Assembly (NCBI GenBank): GCA_017551545.1
Contig: JAFZLJ010000096.1
Location: 1-64,000, forward strand
Reading direction: 5' to 3'
DNA length: 64,000 bases
DNA from: Treponema sp.
Lineage (GTDB): Bacteria > Spirochaetota > Spirochaetia > Treponematales > Treponemataceae
Part shown: in pieces, positions 45,585-53,456 of the stretch
Position numbering within the stretch: the stretch's first letter is position 1
Layout of the letters: every line of letters starts with the position of its first letter
Program-made: the position numbers and the translations under genes
The notes under the pieces: model-generated
Database searches by the model: none
What the model was told of the DNA's origin: nothing
Seen by the model: only the letters and a program-made list of their open reading frames with translations

Positions 45585-46498
45585 AAGAATTTATAAAAAA
45601 AATTTTACATCTTTTATTAGATCCTTTTTTTAATATTTGGTTTAAAATCAATTGGAAATTGTTCAATAAAAAAAACAGTAATAATGATTATAAATATTAT
45701 GTATCTATATGTGCTATATTTAAAGATGAAGGTAATTATTTAAAAGAATGGATTGAATATTATAAACTAATAGGAACAGATCATATTTTTTTATATAACA
45801 ATTTTTCTACTGATAATTATAAAGAGATTCTTCAGAAATATATTGATAATAATTTTATAACATTTATAGATTGGCCTGTTCAACAAGGACAATTAAAAGC
45901 ATATAGACATTGTATTGAAAATTATTCAACTATTAGCAAATGGATAGGTTTTTTTGATATAGATGAGTTTTTTGTATCTTTAAATCATAAAACTTTAACT
46001 GAAGAATTACAATGTTATGAATTATATCCTTCAGTTGTTGCAAATTGGAAAACATTTGGTTCATCTTCTATTACAAATAGAGATTTGAGTATTCCTGTAA
46101 TTAAAGATTTTACAAAATGTCAAACAGATTATTATTGGGGAAAATATTTTATTAATAATTCATATACAATTAATTATAATTATAGAAGAAATAAACAATT
46201 CGTTCATTCTATATGGATTAAGGTTGGTTTTGCATACATACCGCCAATTACATGTAATTATAAATTTTATTTTGGTAAATATATTGATATATTAAATAGA
46301 CCTTCAAATCAGAAATTCTGGTTAAATCATTATTATACAAAATCAAAATCTGAATTTGAAATTAGGATAAATAAAACTGATGTTCTTTATAAAAAAAATA
46401 ATAAAAATATTCAAATTTTAGATAAACTAGATAAAAAATGTGTAGAAACCGATACAACAATACAATACTATTTACCTGAATTAATAAAACAATTATGA
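45581..46498 (+). CDS. Glycosyltransferase family 92-like protein
   Basis: 305 residues, very AT-rich and Asn/Lys/Ile-rich. VSICAIFKDEGNYLKEWIEYYKLIGTDHIFLYNNFSTDN and KWIGFFDIDEFFVSL (DXD) are typical of GT92/DUF23 proteins. The C-terminus is basic. It overlaps fdtA by 4 nt and its stop abuts the stop of the convergent GT2 gene. Donor unknown. The low GC compared with the - strand operon suggests separate acquisition. Confidence 0.9.
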   Translation: MKEFIKKILHLLLDPFFNIWFKINWKLFNKKNSNNDYKYYVSICAIFKDEGNYLKEWIEYYKLIGTDHIFLYNNFSTDNYKEILQKYIDNNFITFIDWPVQQGQLKAYRHCIENYSTISKWIGFFDIDEFFVSLNHKTLTEELQCYELYPSVVANWKTFGSSSITNRDLSIPVIKDFTKCQTDYYWGKYFINNSYTINYNYRRNKQFVHSIWIKVGFAYIPPITCNYKFYFGKYIDILNRPSNQKFWLNHYYTKSKSEFEIRINKTDVLYKKNNKNIQILDKLDKKCVETDTTIQYYLPELIKQL

Positions 46499-47449
46499 TT
46501 ACTTTCGTTTTATTTTAGATAATTCCAGATATTCCCCAATTTTATTAAACAAAGAAACAGGACTTAAAAACTGCAGCTTGTTCATTTTGGTATCGTACAA
46601 TCCTGTTTTATCAAATTTTAATACTTGTTTTTTCATAATTAAATAACATAGTTGCTGATCAATTATTTCAAAAAGCATAAAATGTTTTTTGAGTGCAGGT
46701 AATTGATTTTCAATATAAAAATTATAATCCTGCTGCTGGTAAAGTCTTCTAACAGGAGAAAGATTACTATGAGATGCAGAAGTATTACTTACCCTGTAAA
46801 AAACAAGCTCTTTATCTACAGGAATAATTTCATATCCGCTTCTGGCTACATTAAAAGTAAAAGGTGTTTCATCAAGCATAGTATATTTAAGGTTTATGCC
46901 GCCAGTTTCAACATAAAGCTTACGTGAAAAAAACCATTCCGGTCCCGGGTATATTAATTTATATCTTGAAAGTCTTTTTTTGACACTTTTTGATTTATGC
47001 TGTAATTTATTAAGGTGATTATAAAAAGCCTGTATTTTTCTTAAGTCAAAGCTGCTGTCTTCACAAAAGGCTTTAACCTTACATGTAAAAAACTGAATTT
47101 GGGGATTTTCCATAGTGGTATTTACAAAAGTTTCAATACATTGTGGTGAAAGAAGATCATCGCCGGCAAGAATTTTTATCCATTCACCAGTAGAATTAAT
47201 TATTGATGTATGAAGATTACAGGCAGTTCCCGCATTTTTTTTTGCAGCAATTACTTTTATAGTTGTAAAACGAGTTTTATTTTGATCTGCCCAATTATTA
47301 ATTATATTAATTGTATCATCTTTTGAACAATCATCAGAAATTACAAGTTCTATTTTGTTATAGGTTTGAGCTTTTATGCTTTCAAGTGTCTGTATAATTG
47401 TAGAAGAAGAATTATAAGTAATAATACAAACCGAAACTAAAGGTTCCAT
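46499..47449 (-). CDS. Glycosyltransferase family 2 (GT2)
   Basis: 316 residues from the ATG at 47449, which has CAGGAG at 7 nt; a longer frame starting at 47518 includes non-family sequence. VSVCIITYNSSSTIIQTLESIKAQTYNKIELVISDDCSKDDT and LAGDDLLSP (DXD-like) are clear GT2 motifs. A basic tail ends in KRK. It is a single - strand gene between two + runs, read from its own copy of the promoter module. Confidence 0.93.
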   Translation of the reverse strand: MEPLVSVCIITYNSSSTIIQTLESIKAQTYNKIELVISDDCSKDDTINIINNWADQNKTRFTTIKVIAAKKNAGTACNLHTSIINSTGEWIKILAGDDLLSPQCIETFVNTTMENPQIQFFTCKVKAFCEDSSFDLRKIQAFYNHLNKLQHKSKSVKKRLSRYKLIYPGPEWFFSRKLYVETGGINLKYTMLDETPFTFNVARSGYEIIPVDKELVFYRVSNTSASHSNLSPVRRLYQQQDYNFYIENQLPALKKHFMLFEIIDQQLCYLIMKKQVLKFDKTGLYDTKMNKLQFLSPVSLFNKIGEYLELSKIKRK

Positions 47450-47470
47450 TAATAACTCCTGTATTTTTTT

Positions 47471-47507
47471 ATTATATACAAAATGAATAAAAAGGACTAT
47501 TATATAA
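47471..47507. promoter_or_regulatory. Bidirectional promoter module, copy 2
   Basis: ATTATATACAAAA (47471-47483), 12 nt, ACTATTATATAA (47496-47507), matching copy 1 at 45148-45184. On - TATAAT (47476-47471) lies 21 nt before the GT2 ATG. On + TATACA (47475-47480) and TATTAT (47498-47503) are 17 nt apart. Confidence 0.5.
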
Positions 47508-47509
47508 TT

Positions 47510-47986
47510 ATGATTCATGCATTGTCCGACTGCCAGTCAAAAAATATAGGCAATAATACAAACATCTGGCAATTCTGCATAATTTTTCCAAATGCAAAAA
47601 TTGGCGAAAACTGTAACATATGCGCAAATGTACTCATAGAAAATGAAGTAAATGTTGGTAATAATGTAACTGTAAAAAGCGGAGTACAGCTTTGGGATGG
47701 AATAACCGTAGAAGACAATGTTTTTATAGGCCCAAACGCAACCTTTACAAATGATCTTTATCCTCACTCAAAAAATCCAGACTGGAAACTAAAAACTACT
47801 ACAGTAAAACAAGGTGCCAGCATAGGAGCAAATGCTACAATCCTTTGCGGAATAACAATTGGAGAAAATGCAATGGTTGGCGCCGGTAGTGTAGTTACAA
47901 AAGATATTCCAGATGGTGAACTTTGGGTTGGAAATCCGGCTAGATTTGTAAGAAAGATCATAGGGGGGGGTACACATGTAAAGTAG
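47510..47986 (+). CDS. FdtC/QdtC-like sugar N-acetyltransferase (left-handed beta-helix)
   Basis: 158 residues from ATG 47510, chosen because family proteins begin at [22 protein letters not shown]; an earlier ATG at 47483 has no SD. Hexapeptide repeats ([31 protein letters not shown]) and the C-terminal [10 protein letters not shown] fit the dTDP-3-amino-3,6-dideoxyhexose N-acetyltransferases. It would add the acetyl to Fuc3N or Qui3N. The last codons sit on a G8 tract, see below. An AAAGGA lies 13 nt before the ATG. Confidence 0.85.
   Translation: MIHALSDCQSKNIGNNTNIWQFCIIFPNAKIGENCNICANVLIENEVNVGNNVTVKSGVQLWDGITVEDNVFIGPNATFTNDLYPHSKNPDWKLKTTTVKQGASIGANATILCGITIGENAMVGAGSVVTKDIPDGELWVGNPARFVRKIIGGGTHVK
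47963..47970 (+). repeat. G8 homopolymer at the 3' end of the acetyltransferase gene
   Basis: Eight G in a row in an AT-rich region. One extra G would give a frame with 21 more codons, ending in a TGA that overlaps the next ATG (ATGA) at 48033. One fewer G would end the protein after Met at the TAA near 47977. It may be a slippage site or a sequencing error. Confidence 0.8.
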
Positions 47987-48032
47987 TTTTTACAAAAACT
48001 TCTTTTTTCAATGATGAAGAAGGAGCTTTGGT

Positions 48033-49604
48033 ATGAAAAAACTACTTTTATTATCATGTGGAACAAATGCCTGTTTTCATATTGCTAGAGTTCTGAAAGA
48101 AAAATTTAAGAAAGATTTTTTTATCGTTGGTTGTGATATAAACAAGAATTGGCTTATTCCGACTTATGATTATCTTGACGTCTTTTATCAATCTCCATTT
48201 TCAACTGATGAAAATTATTATTCCTTTGTATTGAATATTTGTAAAAATGAAAAGATAGATTTTTTGTTACCAAGTTTTGATAATGATCAGTTTTTATTTT
48301 CCTGTGATAATAAGGATTTAAAAGAACTCGGAGTAAAATCGTTTGCAATAAGTAATTCTTTACAATTTTATATAGATAAAGAAAGTACAAATAATTATTT
48401 AGAATCAATAGGAATTCCTGTCCCAAAGAATTTTACTAAAGATTCAGTTGAAGATAATACAGAATATTTTGTAAAACCTATTCATGGAGTAGGGTCAAAT
48501 GGTATACGAAAAGAATTAGGTTCTATAATTAGAGATAAAAATCAGGATACTTCAAAATCAATAATACAGGAATTATGTTTTGAGCCTGAATTTACACTTG
48601 AATGTTTTCATTATAATAACAAGATTTATTCAGTTGTCAGAGAAAGAATTGCAAGTAAATCTGGAGTTTGTATAAAAACAAGGATATTTCAAGACAAAAA
48701 ATTAGAGCAATACGCATATATATTAGCAAAGAATACTAATCTACCTCATATATTCAATATGCAGTTTATGAAAAATCGAAAAGATGAATATGTTTGTACT
48801 GATTTAAATTTAAGAACTGCAGGTGGAATGAGTTTATCTTATGCAGCTGGTTGGGATGAAGTTTCAGCCCTTGCAAATATAATGTTAGAAAAAGATGATA
48901 AAACAATAACTTCTTCAGTAAATAAAACTATATCTGAACAATATATTATCAGACATTATGAAGATTCTGTAACAAAAGTTGTTAGAAAAAGAATAGCATT
49001 TGATTTAGATGGAACTTTACTTGATTCAAGAAAACGACACGAAATCGTAATGTCTGATGTTTTGAAGAAATATAATATAAAATTAAATACAACTGATTTA
49101 ATTCCATTTAAATCTGATGGACATAATAATAAAGATTGGCTTATTTCTAAAGGTATTTCTGAAAATAAAGCAAAACTAATAAATAAAGAATGGATTTCTA
49201 GAATTGAAGATAATGAATATTTAAATAATGATTTCCTTTATCCAAATATAAAAGAAATACTGATAAAACTAAGTAAAGAGAATGATTTATTTCTTATTAC
49301 AGCAAGAAACAATAAAGAAAATGCATATCAACAAATTAATAAACTTGGAATTTCACAATACTTTACCGGAATATCTGTAGTAGACACGTGTAGCAATACA
49401 CCTGAATTGAAAGCTATTGAACTCATAAAATATAAAGCAGAAATCTTTATTGGTGATACAGAATCAGATTATGCTGCGGCAATAAAAAGTAATTGTAATT
49501 ATTATGCTTATAACAATGGTTTTAGAAATAAAGAATATTTTAAACGGATAAATATTAAATCGTATAATAGTATTAATAATATTCTTAAATCAATTATAAT
49601 ATAA
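48033..49604 (+). CDS. ATP-grasp domain protein fused to HAD-like phosphatase
   Basis: 523 residues. Residues 1-315 are ATP-grasp: a Rossmann start ([20 protein letters not shown]), [14 protein letters not shown] as the ATP-binding loop and [22 protein letters not shown] as the metal-binding end. Residues 320-523 are [12 protein letters not shown] with Asp324/Asp326, LITARNN and [14 protein letters not shown]-grasp enzymes join a carboxylate to an amine or thiol. The substrate is unknown; a sugar-amide or amino-acid decoration of the glycan is conceivable. An AAGGAG SD precedes the ATG. Very AT-rich. Confidence 0.88.
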   Translation: MKKLLLLSCGTNACFHIARVLKEKFKKDFFIVGCDINKNWLIPTYDYLDVFYQSPFSTDENYYSFVLNICKNEKIDFLLPSFDNDQFLFSCDNKDLKELGVKSFAISNSLQFYIDKESTNNYLESIGIPVPKNFTKDSVEDNTEYFVKPIHGVGSNGIRKELGSIIRDKNQDTSKSIIQELCFEPEFTLECFHYNNKIYSVVRERIASKSGVCIKTRIFQDKKLEQYAYILAKNTNLPHIFNMQFMKNRKDEYVCTDLNLRTAGGMSLSYAAGWDEVSALANIMLEKDDKTITSSVNKTISEQYIIRHYEDSVTKVVRKRIAFDLDGTLLDSRKRHEIVMSDVLKKYNIKLNTTDLIPFKSDGHNNKDWLISKGISENKAKLINKEWISRIEDNEYLNNDFLYPNIKEILIKLSKENDLFLITARNNKENAYQQINKLGISQYFTGISVVDTCSNTPELKAIELIKYKAEIFIGDTESDYAAAIKSNCNYYAYNNGFRNKEYFKRINIKSYNSINNILKSIII

Positions 49605-49613
49605 ACATTTTTT

Positions 49614-49643
49614 CTTACATTTATTGTTTTTTTATGATATAAT
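49614..49643 (+). promoter_or_regulatory. Extended -10 promoter before the DegT-type aminotransferase gene
   Basis: CTTACA (49614-49619), 18 nt, then TGATATAAT (49635-49643), an extended -10 box with a perfect TATAAT. Transcription would start near 49650, giving a short leader with AAAGGA at 49658-49663 before the ATG at 49672. Confidence 0.55.
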
Positions 49644-49671
49644 TTTTAATGTATCTGAAAGGATTGTAATA

Positions 49672-50775
49672 ATGAATGTACCTTTTTTAAGTTTAAAAGA
49701 TGTAACAGATAAATATAAGGACGAAATACACGAAGCCGCTTTACGTGTTATAGATTCTGGCTGGTATTTACAAGGAAAAGAAAACGAAAAGTTCGAAGCG
49801 GATTATGCGAGTTATATAGGGACAAAATACTGTGTAGGCTGTGCAAACGGATTAGATGCACTTATCTGGATTTTCAGAGCATATATTGAACTTGGTATTA
49901 TGAAACCTGGTGATGAAGTAATCGTTCCTGCAAACACTTATATTGCAACAATTCTTGCAATTACCGAGAATGGACTTGTACCTGTGCTTGTTGAACCGAA
50001 TATAAATACATATCAGATTGATGACACTCTTATCGAAAATAAAATTACTTCAAAAACAAAAGCTATTACAATAGTCCATTTATATGGTCAGTGTGCCTAT
50101 ACAGATAAAATTGGTGAACTTTGCAAAAAATATAACCTTAAACTGATCGAAGACAACGCACAAGCTCATGGTTGTATTTTTAATGGTAAAAAAACAGGTT
50201 CAATGGGAGATGCTGCTGGACACAGTTTTTATCCAGGTAAAAATCTTGGTGCCCTTGGCGATGCTGGAGCAGTTACAACAAATGATGAAGCACTTGCAAA
50301 AACCGTTAGAAGCCTTGCAAATTATGGTAGTCAGAAAAAATATGTTTTCCAGTATTGTGGCCGAAATAGTCGATTAGATGAAATTCAGGCAGCAATTCTA
50401 GATGTAAAACTAAAACATCTCGATGAAGATGTTACTTTAAGAAAAACTGTTGCGAAAAAATATATAGAAGGCATTAAGAATCCTAAAATCACATTACCAA
50501 AAATTTCAGACTGGAATCAACATGTATTTCATCTTTTTCCAATAAGATGTGAACGACGTGATGAACTTCAAAAATATCTTGAAACAAATGGTATAGGAAC
50601 AAATATTCATTATCCAATACCTCCTCATAAACAGGAATGTTACAAGGAATGGAACAGTATGAATTTGCCTGTTACTGAACAAATTCACTCTCAGGAATTG
50701 AGTTTACCAATGAGCCCATGTTTGACTGATGAACAAGTTGAATATGTTATTAGCATGGTAAATGAATTTAAATAA
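49672..50775 (+). CDS. DegT/DnrJ/EryC1-type sugar aminotransferase (FdtB/QdtB-like)
   Basis: 367 residues from ATG 49672; a longer frame upstream overlaps the promoter. [56 protein letters not shown] and the PLP lysine Lys190 in [16 protein letters not shown] all fit the family. It probably aminates the 3-keto sugar made by FdtA to dTDP-3-amino-3,6-dideoxyhexose. With fdtA and the acetyltransferase it completes the Fuc3NAc/Qui3NAc branch from dTDP-4-keto-6-deoxyglucose. RmlA/RmlB are not in this window. Confidence 0.88.
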   Translation: MNVPFLSLKDVTDKYKDEIHEAALRVIDSGWYLQGKENEKFEADYASYIGTKYCVGCANGLDALIWIFRAYIELGIMKPGDEVIVPANTYIATILAITENGLVPVLVEPNINTYQIDDTLIENKITSKTKAITIVHLYGQCAYTDKIGELCKKYNLKLIEDNAQAHGCIFNGKKTGSMGDAAGHSFYPGKNLGALGDAGAVTTNDEALAKTVRSLANYGSQKKYVFQYCGRNSRLDEIQAAILDVKLKHLDEDVTLRKTVAKKYIEGIKNPKITLPKISDWNQHVFHLFPIRCERRDELQKYLETNGIGTNIHYPIPPHKQECYKEWNSMNLPVTEQIHSQELSLPMSPCLTDEQVEYVISMVNEFK

Positions 50776-50794
50776 TAATTATTGGTAAATACAA

Positions 50795-51931
50795 ATGAAA
50801 ATTCTTTTTGTTGTTTCATGGTATAGTTCAAAAGATGCAGAAGTTTTGAAAGAAGGTATTTTTCATTATGAACAGACTATAGCATTAAAAAAATATGCTG
50901 ACGTTGCTATTTATTTTCCTTTTGATAATTCGATAGAAACAGATTTTTCAGATACAATTGAACATGATATAAGAATTTTTAGGCGAAACAATAAGAATAA
51001 ATCAAGAATTATAAAAAATATAAATTATTTAAAAGATTATAAGACTATAAAAAAACTTTTTTCACCAGACATAATTCACGCACATGTAGCTTCTGGTGTT
51101 GGTATGATTGTAGCAAGATGGAAAAAAATATTTAATACTCCTTATATTCTTACTGAGCATATGCCTGTAGAAATGATGAATTTAAATATCAGGAAAAATT
51201 TTAAAAAGTTTAAATATATTTATAATAATAGTTCAAAAAATATTTGTGTTTCTAAAGATTTATGTCAAAAGTTACAGAATCTTTATCCAGAGATTATTTT
51301 TTCTGTTATTTATAATGGAATTTCTTTAAAACTTTATGATGATTCATTTATTAAAAATATAAATTTAAATCATAAAATCAATTTTGGTATTGTCGGAGTC
51401 TTTTATGATAAAGAAGTTAAAGGTTATCAATATTTACTTCCTGCAATAAAGAATCTTGTTATAAAAGGATTTGATATATGCTTGCATATTTGTGGTGGTG
51501 GTGAATATTTAGATTATTATAAAACAATGTCTTCCAATTTAGGAATTACAGATAATTGTATCTTTTATGGACAAATTGAAAATAATCATGTTTATTCCAT
51601 AATTTCTAAAATGGACTTTATAATTTCAGCAAGTTTATATGAGAGTGCTGGTTTGTCAGTTGAAGAAGCAATGTTATTGGGAAAACCATTAGTAGTTACT
51701 AATTCAGGTGGAGCAAGTTCTTTAGTCACTGAAAATTCAGCAATAATAGTTGAAAAAGGTAATACTGAAGCACTAGAAAATGGTATTGAAAAAATGATAA
51801 AAACTTATAAGAAATACAATTCTGAATCAATAAAACAATATGCACTGAACAACTTTGAGATTAATTCTATTACAAATAAATATTTGCAAATTTACAAAGA
51901 ATTATTAAACAATAAATTAAGAGGTCACTAA
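50795..51931 (+). CDS. Glycosyltransferase family 4 (GT4)
   Basis: 378 residues, very AT-rich. ILFVVSWYSSKDAEVLKEGIFHYEQ, AHVASGVGMIVA, and SASLYESAGLSVEEAMLLGKPLVVTNSGG with the E-x7-E motif indicate GT-B. The SD is weak. It is followed by the flippase gene after one spacer base. Confidence 0.9.
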   Translation: MKILFVVSWYSSKDAEVLKEGIFHYEQTIALKKYADVAIYFPFDNSIETDFSDTIEHDIRIFRRNNKNKSRIIKNINYLKDYKTIKKLFSPDIIHAHVASGVGMIVARWKKIFNTPYILTEHMPVEMMNLNIRKNFKKFKYIYNNSSKNICVSKDLCQKLQNLYPEIIFSVIYNGISLKLYDDSFIKNINLNHKINFGIVGVFYDKEVKGYQYLLPAIKNLVIKGFDICLHICGGGEYLDYYKTMSSNLGITDNCIFYGQIENNHVYSIISKMDFIISASLYESAGLSVEEAMLLGKPLVVTNSGGASSLVTENSAIIVEKGNTEALENGIEKMIKTYKKYNSESIKQYALNNFEINSITNKYLQIYKELLNNKLRGH

Positions 51932-51932
51932 A

Positions 51933-53453
51933 ATTTCTAGAACTAGTCAATCGCTAAAAAATATACTTATAGGAATGTCTTCTCATATAATTATTACTGC
52001 AGTTTCTTTCTTTACTACAAGAGTAATTAAATTTAGTCTTGGCTTTGAATATCTTGGATTAAACGGTGTTTTTAATAATATAATTTCTTTGTTATCACTT
52101 ACAGAACTAGGAATAGGAAATGCAATTATTTTTGCTTTATATAAACCTCTTGCAGAAAATGATACAAATTTAATTTCTATCTTGATGAGATTTTACAGAA
52201 ATGCTTACAGAATAATTGCAATGATTGTATTTACAATTGGTTTAATAATAATGCCATTCCTAAAGTTTTTTGTAAATACGACTTTATCAATGAATTATGT
52301 ACGAATTGTTTTTCTTCTTTTCGTTTTTAATTCATCTGCATCTTATTTATTATCATATAAAAGGAATATTATATTTGCAGATCAAAAGAATTATATAATT
52401 ACTTTTTATACAATGATTATTTCCATTATTTCAAAAGTTGGTCAATTAATCATTTTTTATATTACAAACAGTTTCATTTTATATTTAATTGTTAATATTA
52501 TCTGTACAATTGTTTTAAATATATTGATATCAAATAAAGCAAATAAATTATATCCATATTTAAAAGATAATGTTACTGAAAAACTTCCACAAGAAATAAA
52601 GCAAATGTTAATTTCTAAAATTAAAGCTTTATTTCTACACTCAATCGGAGCGTATTTTGTTTTTGGTACAGATAATATTCTTATTTCGTATTTTAAAGGT
52701 GTATCAGAAGTAGGTCTGTATGGCAGTTATATGATGATTGTTTCTTTCTTAAATGCATTAGTAACTCAAATATTCAGTGGTATCACTTCTAGTGTTGGAA
52801 ATTTTCTTTTAGATAAATCAAAGGAAGAGCAATATGGGCTATATAAAAAAATTGAGTTTTTTAATTCGATTATTATAATTTTTATTTCAGTTTGTACAGC
52901 TACATTAATAACACCTTTTGTAACTTGGTGGCTGGGTCCAGATTCTGTTCTTCCAGATTCAATTGTATATCTTATTATATTAAGTAATTTTATTACTTTA
53001 TCTCGGAATCCAATAGGAACAATAAAAAATGGAGCTGGACTTTTTGAAAGAGACAAATATGCACCTTTGATTGAAAGTTTTATAAATCTTGTAGTTTCCT
53101 GTATTTTAGCTAAATATATTGGACTTGCAGGAATTATACTTGGAACAATAATAAGTTCTATTCTTGTTCCATATTGGGTAACACCTCATATTGTTTATAA
53201 ATATATCTTTAATAAAAAAGCTTTTACTTATTTTATACATATCATATTAAATTTATTATATTGCACAGGAATGATTATACTTTTGCATTTTATGTTACAA
53301 AATATTTATATTTTAAATGATACAATGACATTACTATTAAAATTTTTAATTACAGGAATTATTTGTATTTTGTTAGAATTCTTATTATTCTTTAAAAATA
53401 AATACTTTCCAGAAATAACAAAATTAATAAAGAATATTATTCATAAAAAATAA
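51933..53453 (+). CDS. Wzx-like oligosaccharide flippase, probable ATT start
   Basis: About 506 residues if read from ATT 51933; the first ATG (51975) gives 492. An in-frame TAA at 51918 leaves only ATT near the GAGG SD (51921-51924, 8 nt before it). Starting there gives SRTSQSLKNILIG, like the SRTxxSxKNxxxG start of many Wzx proteins. About 12-14 membrane helices of the MOP/MATE type follow. It moves lipid-linked repeat units across the inner membrane. The matching Wzy polymerase was not found in the window. Confidence 0.87.
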   Translation: MSRTSQSLKNILIGMSSHIIITAVSFFTTRVIKFSLGFEYLGLNGVFNNIISLLSLTELGIGNAIIFALYKPLAENDTNLISILMRFYRNAYRIIAMIVFTIGLIIMPFLKFFVNTTLSMNYVRIVFLLFVFNSSASYLLSYKRNIIFADQKNYIITFYTMIISIISKVGQLIIFYITNSFILYLIVNIICTIVLNILISNKANKLYPYLKDNVTEKLPQEIKQMLISKIKALFLHSIGAYFVFGTDNILISYFKGVSEVGLYGSYMMIVSFLNALVTQIFSGITSSVGNFLLDKSKEEQYGLYKKIEFFNSIIIIFISVCTATLITPFVTWWLGPDSVLPDSIVYLIILSNFITLSRNPIGTIKNGAGLFERDKYAPLIESFINLVVSCILAKYIGLAGIILGTIISSILVPYWVTPHIVYKYIFNKKAFTYFIHIILNLLYCTGMIILLHFMLQNIYILNDTMTLLLKFLITGIICILLEFLLFFKNKYFPEITKLIKNIIHKK

Positions 53454-53456
53454 TAA

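Noticed and set aside
46499-47518. Longer form of the GT2 gene starting at 47518
   Set aside because: The ATG at 47449 has a CAGGAG site and fits the family start; the extra residues overlap the acetyltransferase start.
49624-49671. Upstream extension of the aminotransferase gene
   Set aside because: It includes the likely -10 box and lacks an SD; ATG 49672 has AAAGGA and the usual N-terminus.
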